From Clostridia bacterium (GTDB lineage Bacteria > Bacillota > Clostridia > Christensenellales > Aristaeellaceae), in contig JAGBBA010000047.1 in NCBI GenBank assembly GCA_017938695.1, positions 62,001 through 126,000 on the forward strand: a stretch of DNA of 64,000 nucleotides, in the 5' to 3' direction. Both the position numbers and the translations under genes were made by a program. Shown here piece by piece: positions 14,809 to 23,641 of the stretch (the first letter of the stretch is position 1; every line of letters starts with the position of its first letter). The notes beneath the pieces are model-generated. The model had not been told where the DNA came from. It ran no database searches and was given only the letters and a program-made list of their open reading frames with translations.

Positions 14809-16614
14809 ATGGCTTGTGCCTTTCAGTTGATGGATGTATCGCTGCATTACAGCGAAAAGGATCTGTTGAACCATGTAAACCTGACCATTTCCGACGGCGA
14901 CCGCATTGGCGTGGTGGGCCGGAACGGTGCAGGCAAGTCTACGCTGCTGCGTCTGCTGGCCGGTGCCGAAGAGCCCGACCTGGGCGAAGTATCGGTGCGG
15001 CGCAACCTAAGCATTGCATACCTGCCGCAGACACCCTTGCTCCGGGATGATGACACCATCACCCAGGCTGCGCTGGCGTATCTGCCTGCACGACCTGGCG
15101 AGATTGCAGAAGCTGCCGCCTTTGAGGCACAGACCATCCTGACGCAGCTCGGTTTTACCGATCTGAACACCAAAGTCGGCACCCTGTCCGGCGGCCAGCG
15201 CATGCGTGTCGCCTTGGCTGGCGTTCTTTGCCGCGAAAGCGATGTGCTCCTGCTGGATGAGCCCACCAACCACATCGACCTGGACATGGCGCAGTGGCTG
15301 GAAGACCGCCTTATGGCCCGTCGCGGCACGCTGATCGTGGTCACCCATGACCGGTATCTGCTTGAACGTGCCTTCAACCGCATTCTTAACGTAGGCGGCG
15401 GCCGTGTGGAAAGCTACCAGACCAATTACAGCGGCTACCTGGAAGAACGCGCCCAGCGCGAAGAAATGGAAGCTGCCACCCTGCGCAAGAACAAGAGCCT
15501 GTACCGCAAGGAGCTAGCTTGGATCCGCCGTGGTGCTCAGGCTCGTTCCACCAAGGCAAAGGGCCGTATTGACCGTTTCGATGCCCTGACAGAGGCCATC
15601 CGCGAAGCACCGCCGGAGGAAGCTCTGGCCATGAAGAGCGTGGCCAGCCGTCTGGGAAAAAAGATCATTGCCTGGGAGCATCTGAACGTAGCCATCGGCG
15701 GCAAAACGCTGCTGAAGGACTTCTCCTATACCCTGCTGAGGGATGACCGCGTTGGCATCATTGGCGGCAACGGCGCAGGCAAAACCACCTTGCTGCGGAC
15801 GCTGTGCGGCGAAATCCCTGCGGAAAGCGGCACCATCGAGATCGGCGATACCGTCAAGATTGGCTATTTTACCCAGCACTGCCCCAAGCTTGACCCTGAT
15901 ACGCGCATCATTGATGCTGTGCGCGATGTGGCCGTGCATGTGTACACCCCCGACGGCGATTTGTCGGCATCCCAGATGGCCGAGGCCTTCCTTTTTCCCT
16001 CCGGCATGCAGTATCAGAAGGTTTCCAGCCTTTCCGGTGGCGAAATGCGCAGGCTGTACCTGCTACGCATTCTGATGGCCGCGCCAAACGTGCTGATCCT
16101 GGACGAACCCACCAACGACCTGGACCTGGAAACCCTAAACGTGTTGGAGGACTACCTGGACAGCTTCCAGGGAGCGATCATTGCTGTCAGCCACGACCGA
16201 TACTTCCTTGACCGCATCACCCAGCACCTGTTTGCCTTTGAAAACGGCAGCATGGTGCCCTACATCGGCGGTTATCAGAGCTATCTGGATGCACATCAGG
16301 ACGAAACGCAAAGTCGACCCAAGTCGGAAAAGACTGCAGAAAAACCGACGGTCGGTCGGTCTAAGCAGGATTATAGCCTGAAATTCACCTTCAAGGAGCA
16401 GCGGGACTTCGATACCATCGAAGAAACCATTGCCGGATTGGAAGAAAAGCTGGAAGCCCTGGCCAAAGACCTGGATGCCAACAGCAGCGATTACAGCAAG
16501 GTCAGTGCCATCATGCAGGAGCAGGAGGAAACCCAGCAAAAGCTCGACGAGGCTATGGACCGCTGGATGTATCTGCAAGACAAGTTCGAGCAAATACAGG
16601 CCGCAAAATCATAA
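14809..16614 (+). CDS. ABC-F family ATPase, Uup-like
   Basis: Two ATPase domains in one chain of 601 residues without membrane segments. The first has GRNGAGKST, LSGGQRMRVALAG and DEPTNHIDLD; the second GGNGAGKTT, LSGGEMRRLYLLR and DEPTNDLDLE. A charged linker with many Arg residues joins them, and the C-terminus (FKEQRDFDTIEETIAGLEEK onwards) is a coiled coil like that of Uup. ABC-F proteins bind the ribosomal E site; Uup-type members resolve stalled ribosomes and affect DNA stability. An antibiotic-resistance role is possible for ABC-F proteins but Uup-like ones are usually housekeeping. The start at 14809 follows AAGGGGG. Confidence 0.93.
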   Translation: MACAFQLMDVSLHYSEKDLLNHVNLTISDGDRIGVVGRNGAGKSTLLRLLAGAEEPDLGEVSVRRNLSIAYLPQTPLLRDDDTITQAALAYLPARPGEIAEAAAFEAQTILTQLGFTDLNTKVGTLSGGQRMRVALAGVLCRESDVLLLDEPTNHIDLDMAQWLEDRLMARRGTLIVVTHDRYLLERAFNRILNVGGGRVESYQTNYSGYLEERAQREEMEAATLRKNKSLYRKELAWIRRGAQARSTKAKGRIDRFDALTEAIREAPPEEALAMKSVASRLGKKIIAWEHLNVAIGGKTLLKDFSYTLLRDDRVGIIGGNGAGKTTLLRTLCGEIPAESGTIEIGDTVKIGYFTQHCPKLDPDTRIIDAVRDVAVHVYTPDGDLSASQMAEAFLFPSGMQYQKVSSLSGGEMRRLYLLRILMAAPNVLILDEPTNDLDLETLNVLEDYLDSFQGAIIAVSHDRYFLDRITQHLFAFENGSMVPYIGGYQSYLDAHQDETQSRPKSEKTAEKPTVGRSKQDYSLKFTFKEQRDFDTIEETIAGLEEKLEALAKDLDANSSDYSKVSAIMQEQEETQQKLDEAMDRWMYLQDKFEQIQAAKS

Positions 16615-16617
16615 ATT

Positions 16618-16652
16618 AAAGGGAGCCGTTCGGATAAGCGGCTCCCCTTTTG
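16618..16652. terminator. Bidirectional terminator between ABC-F and the ligase gene
   Basis: GGGAGCCG and CGGCTCCC (8 bp) around a ten-base loop, followed by CTTTT on the plus strand. It lies between two convergent genes. Confidence 0.75.
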
Positions 16653-16660
16653 TTGTTTCA

Positions 16661-19192
16661 TTAGGCGGTAACAATGGCATTGGCTTCCTGCAGCTTGAGG
16701 TACTCCACGGCCCATTCGCGCATCTTGTATTTCTGAATCTTGCCGGCAGCGTTCATGGGGAAATCCTCAACGAAGGCCACATAACGGGGCGTCTTGTGCT
16801 TAGCCATGTGGGTCATGACGTATTCCTTCATTTCAGCCTCGGTGGAGGTTTCGCCTTCCTTCAGCACCACGCAGGCCATGATTTCCTCTCCGTACTGCTT
16901 ATCAGGCACGCCGATGACCTGCACGTCCTTGATCTTGGGGTGGGTGTAGAGGAAATCCTCGATCTCCTTGGGGTAGATGTTCTCGCCGCCGCGGATGATC
17001 ATATCCTTGATGCGGCCGGTGATCTTGTAGTTGCCGTCAGGCATGCGGCGGGCCAGGTCGCCGGTGTGGAGCCAGCCGTCGCGGTCGATGGCGGCAGCGG
17101 TAGCCTCAGGCATCTTGTAGTAGCCCTTCATGATGTTATAGCCGCGGGCCACGAACTCGCCGTCCACACCATCAGGCAGGGGCTGGTTGGTTTCAGGATC
17201 AACAATGCGGCATTCCACGCCGAAGATGGCACTGCCCACGGTATTCACACGGGTTTCGATGCTGTCCGTGGTTTTGGACATAGTGGTGGCCGGGCTGGCC
17301 TCCGTCTGGCCGTAGGTGATGCAGATCTCGTCCATGTGCATCTTCTGGATGACTTCCTCCATTACCTTGATGGGGCAAGGACTGCCAGCCATGATGCCGG
17401 TACGCATGTAGCTGAAATCGGTCTTGTCGAAGTCATCGTGGCCCAGCATAGCGATGAACATGGTGGGCACGCCATGGAAGCAGGTGATCTTTTCCTGGTT
17501 GATGCAGGCCAAGCCGCGCTTGGGCGAGAAGGCCGGAATGGGGCTCATGGTCACGCCGTGGGTCATAGAAGCGGTCATCGCCAGCACCATGCCGAAGCAG
17601 TGGAACATAGGCACCTGGATCATCATGCGGTCGGCAGTGGAAAGATCCATGCAGTCACCGATAGCCTTGCCGTTGTTCACCACATTGTAATGGGTCAGCA
17701 TAACGCCCTTGGGGAAACCCGTGGTGCCGGAGGTATACTGCATGTTGCACACGTCATGCTTGCTGATGGCGTTGGCACGGCGGGTGACCTCCGCAGGATC
17801 GACCTTGCTGGCCATGGACAGGGCATCCTGCCAGCTCAGGCAGCCTTCCTGCTGGCTTTCAATGGTGATGATATTGCGCAGGAAGGGGAACTTGCGGGTG
17901 TGCAGGGGCTGGAACTGGTCGTGGCCCTGCAGCTCCGGGCACAGCTCCTTGATGATGCCGACATAGTCGCTGTCCTTGTAGCCATCCACCATCACCAGGG
18001 TGTGGGTGTCGCTCTGACGGAGCAGGTACTCAGCCTCGTGAATCTTATAGGCGGTGTTCACCGTCACCAGCACCGCACCGATTTTGACCGTCGCCCAGAA
18101 GGTAATGTACCACGCAGGCACATTGGTAGCCCAGATGGCCACATGATCGCCGGCCTTTACGCCCATGGCAATCAGGCTGCGGGCGAATTCATCCACATCA
18201 TCGCGGAACTGAGCGTAGGTACGGGTATAATCCAGCGTGGTGTAGCGGAAGGCATACTGATCAGGGAATTCTTCCACCATGCGGTCCAGCACCTGGGGGA
18301 AAGTCAGGTCGATCAGATGATTCTTGGGCCACACATACTTGCCGGTCTTGCGGGCGTTGTCCTGCAGGCGGTGGCTGGAATGATCCGCCCCCATGAACTG
18401 CTCCATGTAATTGGCAAAGTGCGGGAACACAATACCGGCACTCTGCAGATCGGGCGCAGTGTTCTTGACCCACTCCAGGCTGATGTAGCCTTCATAATTC
18501 ACCGAGCGCAGGGCACGGATCATGCTTTCAACGGGCATATCGCCCTCACCCATGATCTTGTACTGCACCTTGCCATCCACCATCACAGAGTCCTTGATGT
18601 GGATGTGCTTGATGTACACGCCCAGGTTCTGGATCGTGGTTTCGGGCTTTTCACCGGCAAAACGATAAGGATGGTGCATATCCCACAGGGCAGCAACATA
18701 GTCGCTTTCCACGCGCACCAGCAGGTCACGCAGGCGGTTGGTGTCAGAATATACGCCGTTGGTTTCCACCAGCAGGATCACGCCGTGCTCCTCGGCATAA
18801 GGAACAATATCCTTCAGGGCGCGCAGCACGACTTCGTCGTCCACTTCGCCTTCGATATCCGCATTTCGGTCGCCCAGAAGGCGGATATACTTAGCCCCCA
18901 GCTTTTCCGCCAGACGGATGTATTCTTCAATCTCCGCCTTGGTTTCGGGCCAGCAGTGCTCGTCCTTCAGCACGCAGCCGGTGGACAGGCAGGGAATTTC
19001 CAGGCGCATACGCTTCAAATTGGCGATGGTCTTATCAATCTGGTCCGGACGGAAGGGCTGTGCACGCACGGAAAAAATATCATTGCCCAGGCCGCGCATT
19101 TCAATGCCGTCAAAGCCAAAGTCCTTGGCCATGGAATAAATATCAGACCAGGAAAAATCAGGACAACCCAGGGTGGAAAATGCGAGTTTCAT
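16661..19192 (-). CDS. Fused sugar-phosphate isomerase-type TIM barrel and AMP-forming acyl-CoA ligase
   Basis: An 843-residue protein in one frame with two domains. Residues 1 to about 265 (KLAFSTLGCPDFSW at the start, later DMHHPYRF and HIHIKD) belong to the xylose isomerase-like TIM barrel family. Residues about 285-843 are an ANL-superfamily adenylating enzyme: TSGTTGFPKGVMLTH is the phosphate loop, HTGDLARRM and GRIKDMIIRGGENIYPKEIE are the hinge and core motifs, and the conserved lysine lies near the end in GKIQKYK, most like medium-chain fatty-acyl or 2-methylacyl CoA ligases. The join is seamless; no stop or start site is visible. It is preceded by a T-box leader. The natural acid substrate is unknown. 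Confidence 0.9.
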   Translation of the reverse strand: MKLAFSTLGCPDFSWSDIYSMAKDFGFDGIEMRGLGNDIFSVRAQPFRPDQIDKTIANLKRMRLEIPCLSTGCVLKDEHCWPETKAEIEEYIRLAEKLGAKYIRLLGDRNADIEGEVDDEVVLRALKDIVPYAEEHGVILLVETNGVYSDTNRLRDLLVRVESDYVAALWDMHHPYRFAGEKPETTIQNLGVYIKHIHIKDSVMVDGKVQYKIMGEGDMPVESMIRALRSVNYEGYISLEWVKNTAPDLQSAGIVFPHFANYMEQFMGADHSSHRLQDNARKTGKYVWPKNHLIDLTFPQVLDRMVEEFPDQYAFRYTTLDYTRTYAQFRDDVDEFARSLIAMGVKAGDHVAIWATNVPAWYITFWATVKIGAVLVTVNTAYKIHEAEYLLRQSDTHTLVMVDGYKDSDYVGIIKELCPELQGHDQFQPLHTRKFPFLRNIITIESQQEGCLSWQDALSMASKVDPAEVTRRANAISKHDVCNMQYTSGTTGFPKGVMLTHYNVVNNGKAIGDCMDLSTADRMMIQVPMFHCFGMVLAMTASMTHGVTMSPIPAFSPKRGLACINQEKITCFHGVPTMFIAMLGHDDFDKTDFSYMRTGIMAGSPCPIKVMEEVIQKMHMDEICITYGQTEASPATTMSKTTDSIETRVNTVGSAIFGVECRIVDPETNQPLPDGVDGEFVARGYNIMKGYYKMPEATAAAIDRDGWLHTGDLARRMPDGNYKITGRIKDMIIRGGENIYPKEIEDFLYTHPKIKDVQVIGVPDKQYGEEIMACVVLKEGETSTEAEMKEYVMTHMAKHKTPRYVAFVEDFPMNAAGKIQKYKMREWAVEYLKLQEANAIVTA

Positions 19193-19223
19193 ACCAGCAA
19201 GACCTCCTTGTCTTATGTGCCGG

Positions 19224-19505
19224 AAAAGAAAAATGCTTTCATCTCCGGCAGGAAACTGCAAGAGACGAAAGCATGTGTTTACATATCTTCCGCGGTACCA
19301 CTCTTGTTGACGGCCAAGCCGCCCTCTCCGGCATCTTGTGAATGCCTCTCCTTTTCACGGTGGAATCCGTCTGACATTACTCAGCATAAGCCTTTGTGCC
19401 AGCCGCTCAAGGGCCAGTACCGGATGCACTCCCCGTCTGCTTGCACCAACCGCAGACTCTCTGAAGGCGGATGTACGTCCGTTTCTCCCCGTCGTGGCGT
19501 TTCTG
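19224..19505 (-). ncRNA. T-box riboswitch leader, specifier aligns as leucine codon CUG
   Basis: On the minus strand the leader has all main T-box parts. Stem I includes AGAGAG (19457-19462) and the apical GGTTGGTG (19444-19451). The T-box core AAGAGTGGTACCGCG is at 19291-19305. CAAGAG of the antiterminator can pair with CTCTTG just before the terminator stem, which consists of 13 bases at 19262-19274 and 19233-19245, followed by a U run. By alignment with the tyrosine T-box at 32680, the specifier is CUG (19415-19417), with six bases between it and GAGC in both leaders. The variable U in UGGU fits an A73 tRNA such as tRNA-Leu. Leucine is an inference; the T-box itself is well supported. Confidence 0.9.
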
Positions 19506-19511
19506 ATGTGA

Positions 19512-19540
19512 ATTTTACCAGCAACCACAGGCCCTGTCAA
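19512..19540 (-). promoter_or_regulatory. Promoter of the T-box leader
   Basis: TTGACA (19535-19540) and TAAAAT (19512-19517) with 17 bases between, on the minus strand, starting transcription about seven bases before stem I. It lies in the gap after murA. Confidence 0.85.
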
Positions 19541-19570
19541 GCAGCCAAACTGTTTTTTTACTGTACTATA

Positions 19571-20839
19571 TCAGCCGTTGGCATCGGCACTGTCCCATTC
19601 ATCCATGGTCACATCAGCCCCCAGGGTGCGCAGCATCCCAGGCAAATCTTCATATCCCCTGGCAATATGTCCATCGGGGTCTTTCAGCACGGTTTCCCCC
19701 TCTGCCGCAAGACCAGCCAGGATCATCGCTGCTCCCCCGCGAAGGTCTGTGCTACTGACGGTTGAACCTGCCAGCACATGCCCGCCATTGACCAGCGCGA
19801 TGCGATCCTCAATGCGGATGGACGCGCCCAGCCGCGCCATCTCCCTGGCGTGCATAAACCTGTTCTCGAAGATCGTTTCCAGGAAAACCGAAGTTCCCCG
19901 AAGCTTCAAAGCCAGTGCCATCATCGGGGCCTGCATATCGGTGGGAAAGCCCGGATAAGCCAGTGTCCGCACCTGAATGGGTTGGCTGGCTTTGCCAGAC
20001 AATCGCAAACCTGCTCCTGTTTCCTTTAGCTTGACGCCTGATTCCACCAGCTTGAATAGCACAGCTCTCATATGGTCTGGGCGTACGCCGCGCAGCAGCA
20101 CGCTGCCCTCCGTCATGGCTGCGGCGCAGAGGATCGTGCCTGCTTCGATACGATCAGGAATAGGCTTGTAGATGCAGCCGTGAAGCTGCCGCTGACCCTC
20201 GATCAGGATCGTTCCTGTACCGCTGCCGGATATCTTGGCACCCATCTCAGTGAGAAACGCGCACAGATCGACGATTTCCGGCTCCTTGGCAGCATTCTCG
20301 ATGCGCGTTGTGCCCTTGGCCAGCACGGCAGCAAGGATGATGTTCTCCGTGGCACCTACGCTGGGAAAATCAAGATACACATTACCGCCTTTCAGCTCTC
20401 CTTGCAAAGTGACGGAACCTGGTGTCAGCTGGGCCTCTGCGCCCAGTGCCTGCATTCCCTTGATGTGCAGGTCGATAGGACGCTGGCCAATGGCGCATCC
20501 GCCCGGCAGTGCGACCCGTGCATAGCCTGTTCGGGCCAGCAGTGGGCCCATCACCAGCACAGAAGCACGCATCCGGCTCAGGAGGTTCTCTGACACCGGC
20601 GATCTCGGTTCATCCGACCAAAGGATCAGCGCATCCTGATGCTTGCTGGTATGAACGCCGCATTCTGTCAGAATATCCACCAGTGTTTCCACATCGGTCA
20701 GAAGCGGCACTTTTTCAATGGTGATGGGCTCACTGGTCAACAGTCCCGCACAAAGGATGGGTAGAACTGCGTTCTTGGACGCATGAATGCTGACCTCGCC
20801 GCTAAGCTGTTCACAATGCCTGATGCGATACGTCGCCAT
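19571..20839 (-). CDS. murA: MurA, UDP-N-acetylglucosamine 1-carboxyvinyltransferase
   Basis: The enzyme transfers enolpyruvate from phosphoenolpyruvate to UDP-GlcNAc, the first committed step of peptidoglycan synthesis, and is the fosfomycin target. Cys115 in LPGGCAIG is at the same number as in E. coli MurA; Lys22 and Asn23 are also present in ASKNA. The 422 residues are the normal length. A GGGAGG site precedes the start. Fosfomycin sensitivity is expected because the cysteine is not replaced by aspartate. Clostridia often have two MurA paralogues; this copy is alone, divergent from DUF512-der and followed by the T-box gene. Confidence 0.97.
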   Translation of the reverse strand: MATYRIRHCEQLSGEVSIHASKNAVLPILCAGLLTSEPITIEKVPLLTDVETLVDILTECGVHTSKHQDALILWSDEPRSPVSENLLSRMRASVLVMGPLLARTGYARVALPGGCAIGQRPIDLHIKGMQALGAEAQLTPGSVTLQGELKGGNVYLDFPSVGATENIILAAVLAKGTTRIENAAKEPEIVDLCAFLTEMGAKISGSGTGTILIEGQRQLHGCIYKPIPDRIEAGTILCAAAMTEGSVLLRGVRPDHMRAVLFKLVESGVKLKETGAGLRLSGKASQPIQVRTLAYPGFPTDMQAPMMALALKLRGTSVFLETIFENRFMHAREMARLGASIRIEDRIALVNGGHVLAGSTVSSTDLRGGAAMILAGLAAEGETVLKDPDGHIARGYEDLPGMLRTLGADVTMDEWDSADANG

Positions 20840-20852
20840 GATGCAACCTCCC

Positions 20853-20965
20853 TTTGCGCATCATTTTGCGCAAAAGATGTGCATCCCATGCTGGAAAAAC
20901 ACGATGTTTTCTTGACTTTTGGGCGATATTTGCGCATAATAGGCATAAGTGGGAGTTTGCGCAAA
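20853..20965. repeat. Four TTTGCGCA sites in the murA/DUF512 gap
   Basis: The octamer TTTGCGCA occurs four times: 20853-20860, 20865-20872 within the perfect 12-bp palindrome TTTTGCGCAAAA (20864-20875), 20929-20936 next to the -10 of the DUF512 promoter, and 20956-20963 within the perfect palindrome TTTGCGCAAA (20956-20965). Spacing is uneven. Symmetry and position suggest binding sites for a dimeric regulator that I cannot name. Confidence 0.55.
20912..20940 (+). promoter_or_regulatory. Promoter of the DUF512-der operon
   Basis: TTGACT (20912-20917) and CATAAT (20935-20940) with 17 bases between them. One TTTGCGCA site overlaps the end of the spacer and the -10. Confidence 0.65.
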
Positions 20966-20992
20966 TCTGCCCACGGGAAGGATGATGGCACA

Positions 20993-22297
20993 GTGTCCAG
21001 CGCGGTAACGCACGTTCAAAAGGGCTCCATTGCGGCAAAGATCGGCTTGCAGGCTGGCGATGTGCTGGAAAAGATCGCCGGTGAACCTGTGATCGACCAG
21101 ATCGACTATCAGGCACTGACGGCACAGGAATCCTTCGATATCGAAATCACCCGTAACGGCAAGCCCATGACCTTCCATGTCAACAAGGAAGACTGGGAGC
21201 CGCTGGGCATCACGCTGGATCAGTCCATTGTGTCCAAGCCCAGGCCGTGCAAAAACCACTGCATCTTCTGTTTTATCGACCAAATGCCCCGTGGCATGCG
21301 CGACACCCTGTATGTGAAGGATGACGACTGGCGACTGTCCCTGATGATGGGCAACTTCATCACCATGACGAATATCAGCGATGATGAGTTCGACAGGATC
21401 ATCCGCCGCAAGGTCAGCCCGCTATATGTGTCCGTCCATGCCACTGACCCGGATGTGCGCGTGAAAATGCTGCGCAATCCCCGGGCGGGCGAGATCATGG
21501 ACAAGCTCCGCAGGCTGAAGGAGCATGGCATCCGTTTCCATTGCCAGCTGGTGCTCTGCCCCGGCTGGAACGACGGCGACGTACTGCTGCGCTCCATCAA
21601 CGACCTGAAAAGCCTTGCACCCGCTGCCTGCTCCATTGCTCTGGTGCCCGTGGGACTGACCAGGCACCGCGACGGTCTTGATCCCATCGAGCCTTACACC
21701 AAGGAATCCGCTGCCGAGCTGATCCACATGATCGAGCCCATGCAGCAGAAGTTCCTCAAGGAGCTGGGGACGCGGTTTGTCTTTCCTGCGGACGAGTTTT
21801 ATTGCCTCAGCGGCCTTCCCCTGCCCCAGGACGAAGAGTATGAGGATTATCCGCAGATCGAGAACGGCGTGGGCATGCTGCGCATGTTTGAAACCGACCT
21901 GCGCTACGCAGTGGAAGATTACCCTGTAACAGAAACTGTCCCACGGCACCTGGTGATCGCCTGCGGTACTTCCATCGCTGCGCAGATGCAGCAGTGGTGC
22001 AACGAGTTTGCACCCAAAGGCACCACCGTGCAGGTGATCCCCATCGTCAACCATTTCTTCGGGGAATCTGTTACGGTAACGGGGCTGATCACCGGCGGCG
22101 ACTTGGTGGAACAGCTGCAAGGTGTGCAGTGCGATGAAATACTGATCTGCCGCAATATGATCCGCAACGAAGGCGACCTGTTCCTGGACGATATGCCCCT
22201 GGAAAAGGTGCGCCAAGCACTCCCCGCCCCTCTGCGGATCGTTGAAAACACTGGCGAAGGCTTCTGGCGCGCCATCAGTGGATTGGAGGATAATTGA
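20993..22297 (+). CDS. DUF512 family protein: PDZ plus radical SAM
   Basis: A short PDZ-like domain (residues 1-60, GSIAAKIGLQAGDVLEKIAG) is followed by a radical SAM-like core whose cysteines are CKNHCIFC in KPRPCKNHCIFCFIDQMPRG, then DUF512. The family is conserved beside der/engA in Clostridia, and its biochemical role is not known. I start at the GTG at 20993 after AAGGA, because ATG codons just upstream are in another frame and a longer open reading frame runs over the promoter and murA gap. The product of 434 residues is the family's usual length. It is coupled to der with only three bases between them. Confidence 0.9.
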   Translation: MSSAVTHVQKGSIAAKIGLQAGDVLEKIAGEPVIDQIDYQALTAQESFDIEITRNGKPMTFHVNKEDWEPLGITLDQSIVSKPRPCKNHCIFCFIDQMPRGMRDTLYVKDDDWRLSLMMGNFITMTNISDDEFDRIIRRKVSPLYVSVHATDPDVRVKMLRNPRAGEIMDKLRRLKEHGIRFHCQLVLCPGWNDGDVLLRSINDLKSLAPAACSIALVPVGLTRHRDGLDPIEPYTKESAAELIHMIEPMQQKFLKELGTRFVFPADEFYCLSGLPLPQDEEYEDYPQIENGVGMLRMFETDLRYAVEDYPVTETVPRHLVIACGTSIAAQMQQWCNEFAPKGTTVQVIPIVNHFFGESVTVTGLITGGDLVEQLQGVQCDEILICRNMIRNEGDLFLDDMPLEKVRQALPAPLRIVENTGEGFWRAISGLEDN

Positions 22298-22300
22298 TCA

Positions 22301-23635
22301 ATGGCAAGACCCTTAGTTGCGATCGTTGGCCGCCCCAATGTGGGCAAGTCAACTTTCTTTAATAAAATCGCTGGCAAGCGCATCAGCATTGTGGAAGATA
22401 CCCCCGGCGTGACCCGTGACCGCGTCTATGCGGACGTGGAATGGATGAACCGCAAGTTCACCCTCATCGACACTGGCGGTATTGATCCCCGCAGCGACGA
22501 TGTGCTTCTGTCCCAGATGCGTCACCAGGCGGAGATCGCCATGGACACCGCTGATGTGATCTGCTTCTTTGCAGACGCCCGCGACGGCCTGACTGATGAC
22601 GACCGCGAAGTGGCCAACCTGCTCCGCAAGACCCGCAAGCCCCTACTGCTGGTGGTCAACAAGGTGGACTACATGGGCCTGAACGATGCTCTGTATGAGT
22701 TCTACGAGCTGGGCATCGGCGATCCCATCGGCATCAGTGCGGTGAATATGCTGGGCCTGGGCGACCTTCTGGAAGAGATCTGCAAGAATCTTCCGCCCCA
22801 GGAAGAAGGCGAAACCGACGAGGATGAGCATGTGCTGCAGCTGGCTGTGGTGGGCCGACCCAACGTAGGCAAGAGCTCCCTGGTGAATAAGCTCCTGGGC
22901 CAGGAGCGCACCATGGTCAGCGACATCGCCGGTACCACCCGCGACGCCATCGACACCAAGTTTACCGCCTCCAACGGCACGGAATACAACATCATTGATA
23001 CCGCCGGCATCCGCCGCAAGCGTGTGGTGGAGGAAGAAACCCTGGAGCGTTACAGTGTGCTGCGCTCCATCGCTGCCATCCGCCGCTGCGATGTAGCCCT
23101 GCTGCTGATCGACGCCAACGACGGCGTGACCGAGCAGGATACCAAGATCGCCGGTCTGATCCGCGACGAAGGCAAGGCCGTGATCATCGTGGTCAACAAG
23201 TGGGATGCCATCGAAAAGGACACCGGCACCCTGGAAAAGTACCGCAAGCAGATCCTGGACGACCTGAAGTTCATGGATTACGCCCCCGTGCTGTTCCTCT
23301 CCGCCCTCACTGGCCAGCGCGTACATACCGTGCTGGATACGGTGGATCAGGTCTGGGCCATGGCCTCCAAGCGTGTGCCCACCGGCGTGCTGAATGATGT
23401 TCTGGCTGACGCCACTGCCGATCTCCAGCCCCCGGCTTCCAACGGCCGCCGCCTGAAGATCTACTACCTCACCCAGCAGAGCACCTGTCCGCCTACCTTT
23501 GTGTTTTTCGTGAACGACGAAAGCCTGATGCACTTCGCCTACGAACGCTACCTGGAAAACTATTTCCGCAAGACGTTCGATTTCACAGGTACGCCCATCC
23601 GTTTTATTCTGCGCGAAAAGAAAAAGGAGAAGTAA
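22301..23635 (+). CDS. der: Ribosome-assembly GTPase Der (EngA)
   Basis: Der joins two GTPase domains and a C-terminal KH-like domain and is needed for 50S subunit maturation. Both P-loops are clear: GRPNVGKSTFF (residues 8-18) and GRPNVGKSSLV (about 184-194), with DTGG and DTAG boxes and two NKxD motifs (NKVD, NKWD). The KH-like domain ends in LREKKKEK. The 444 residues match the family. Ordering DUF512-der-plsY is typical of Clostridia. Confidence 0.98.
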   Translation: MARPLVAIVGRPNVGKSTFFNKIAGKRISIVEDTPGVTRDRVYADVEWMNRKFTLIDTGGIDPRSDDVLLSQMRHQAEIAMDTADVICFFADARDGLTDDDREVANLLRKTRKPLLLVVNKVDYMGLNDALYEFYELGIGDPIGISAVNMLGLGDLLEEICKNLPPQEEGETDEDEHVLQLAVVGRPNVGKSSLVNKLLGQERTMVSDIAGTTRDAIDTKFTASNGTEYNIIDTAGIRRKRVVEEETLERYSVLRSIAAIRRCDVALLLIDANDGVTEQDTKIAGLIRDEGKAVIIVVNKWDAIEKDTGTLEKYRKQILDDLKFMDYAPVLFLSALTGQRVHTVLDTVDQVWAMASKRVPTGVLNDVLADATADLQPPASNGRRLKIYYLTQQSTCPPTFVFFVNDESLMHFAYERYLENYFRKTFDFTGTPIRFILREKKKEK

Positions 23636-23641
23636 TTGCCT

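Noticed and set aside
16430..19765. Long open reading frame of 1111 codons on the plus strand
   Set aside because: It runs antisense across the fused ligase gene, whose motifs are clear, and continues through its T-box leader and into the murA 3-prime end. It has no ribosome site or recognisable domain and is a codon-bias shadow.
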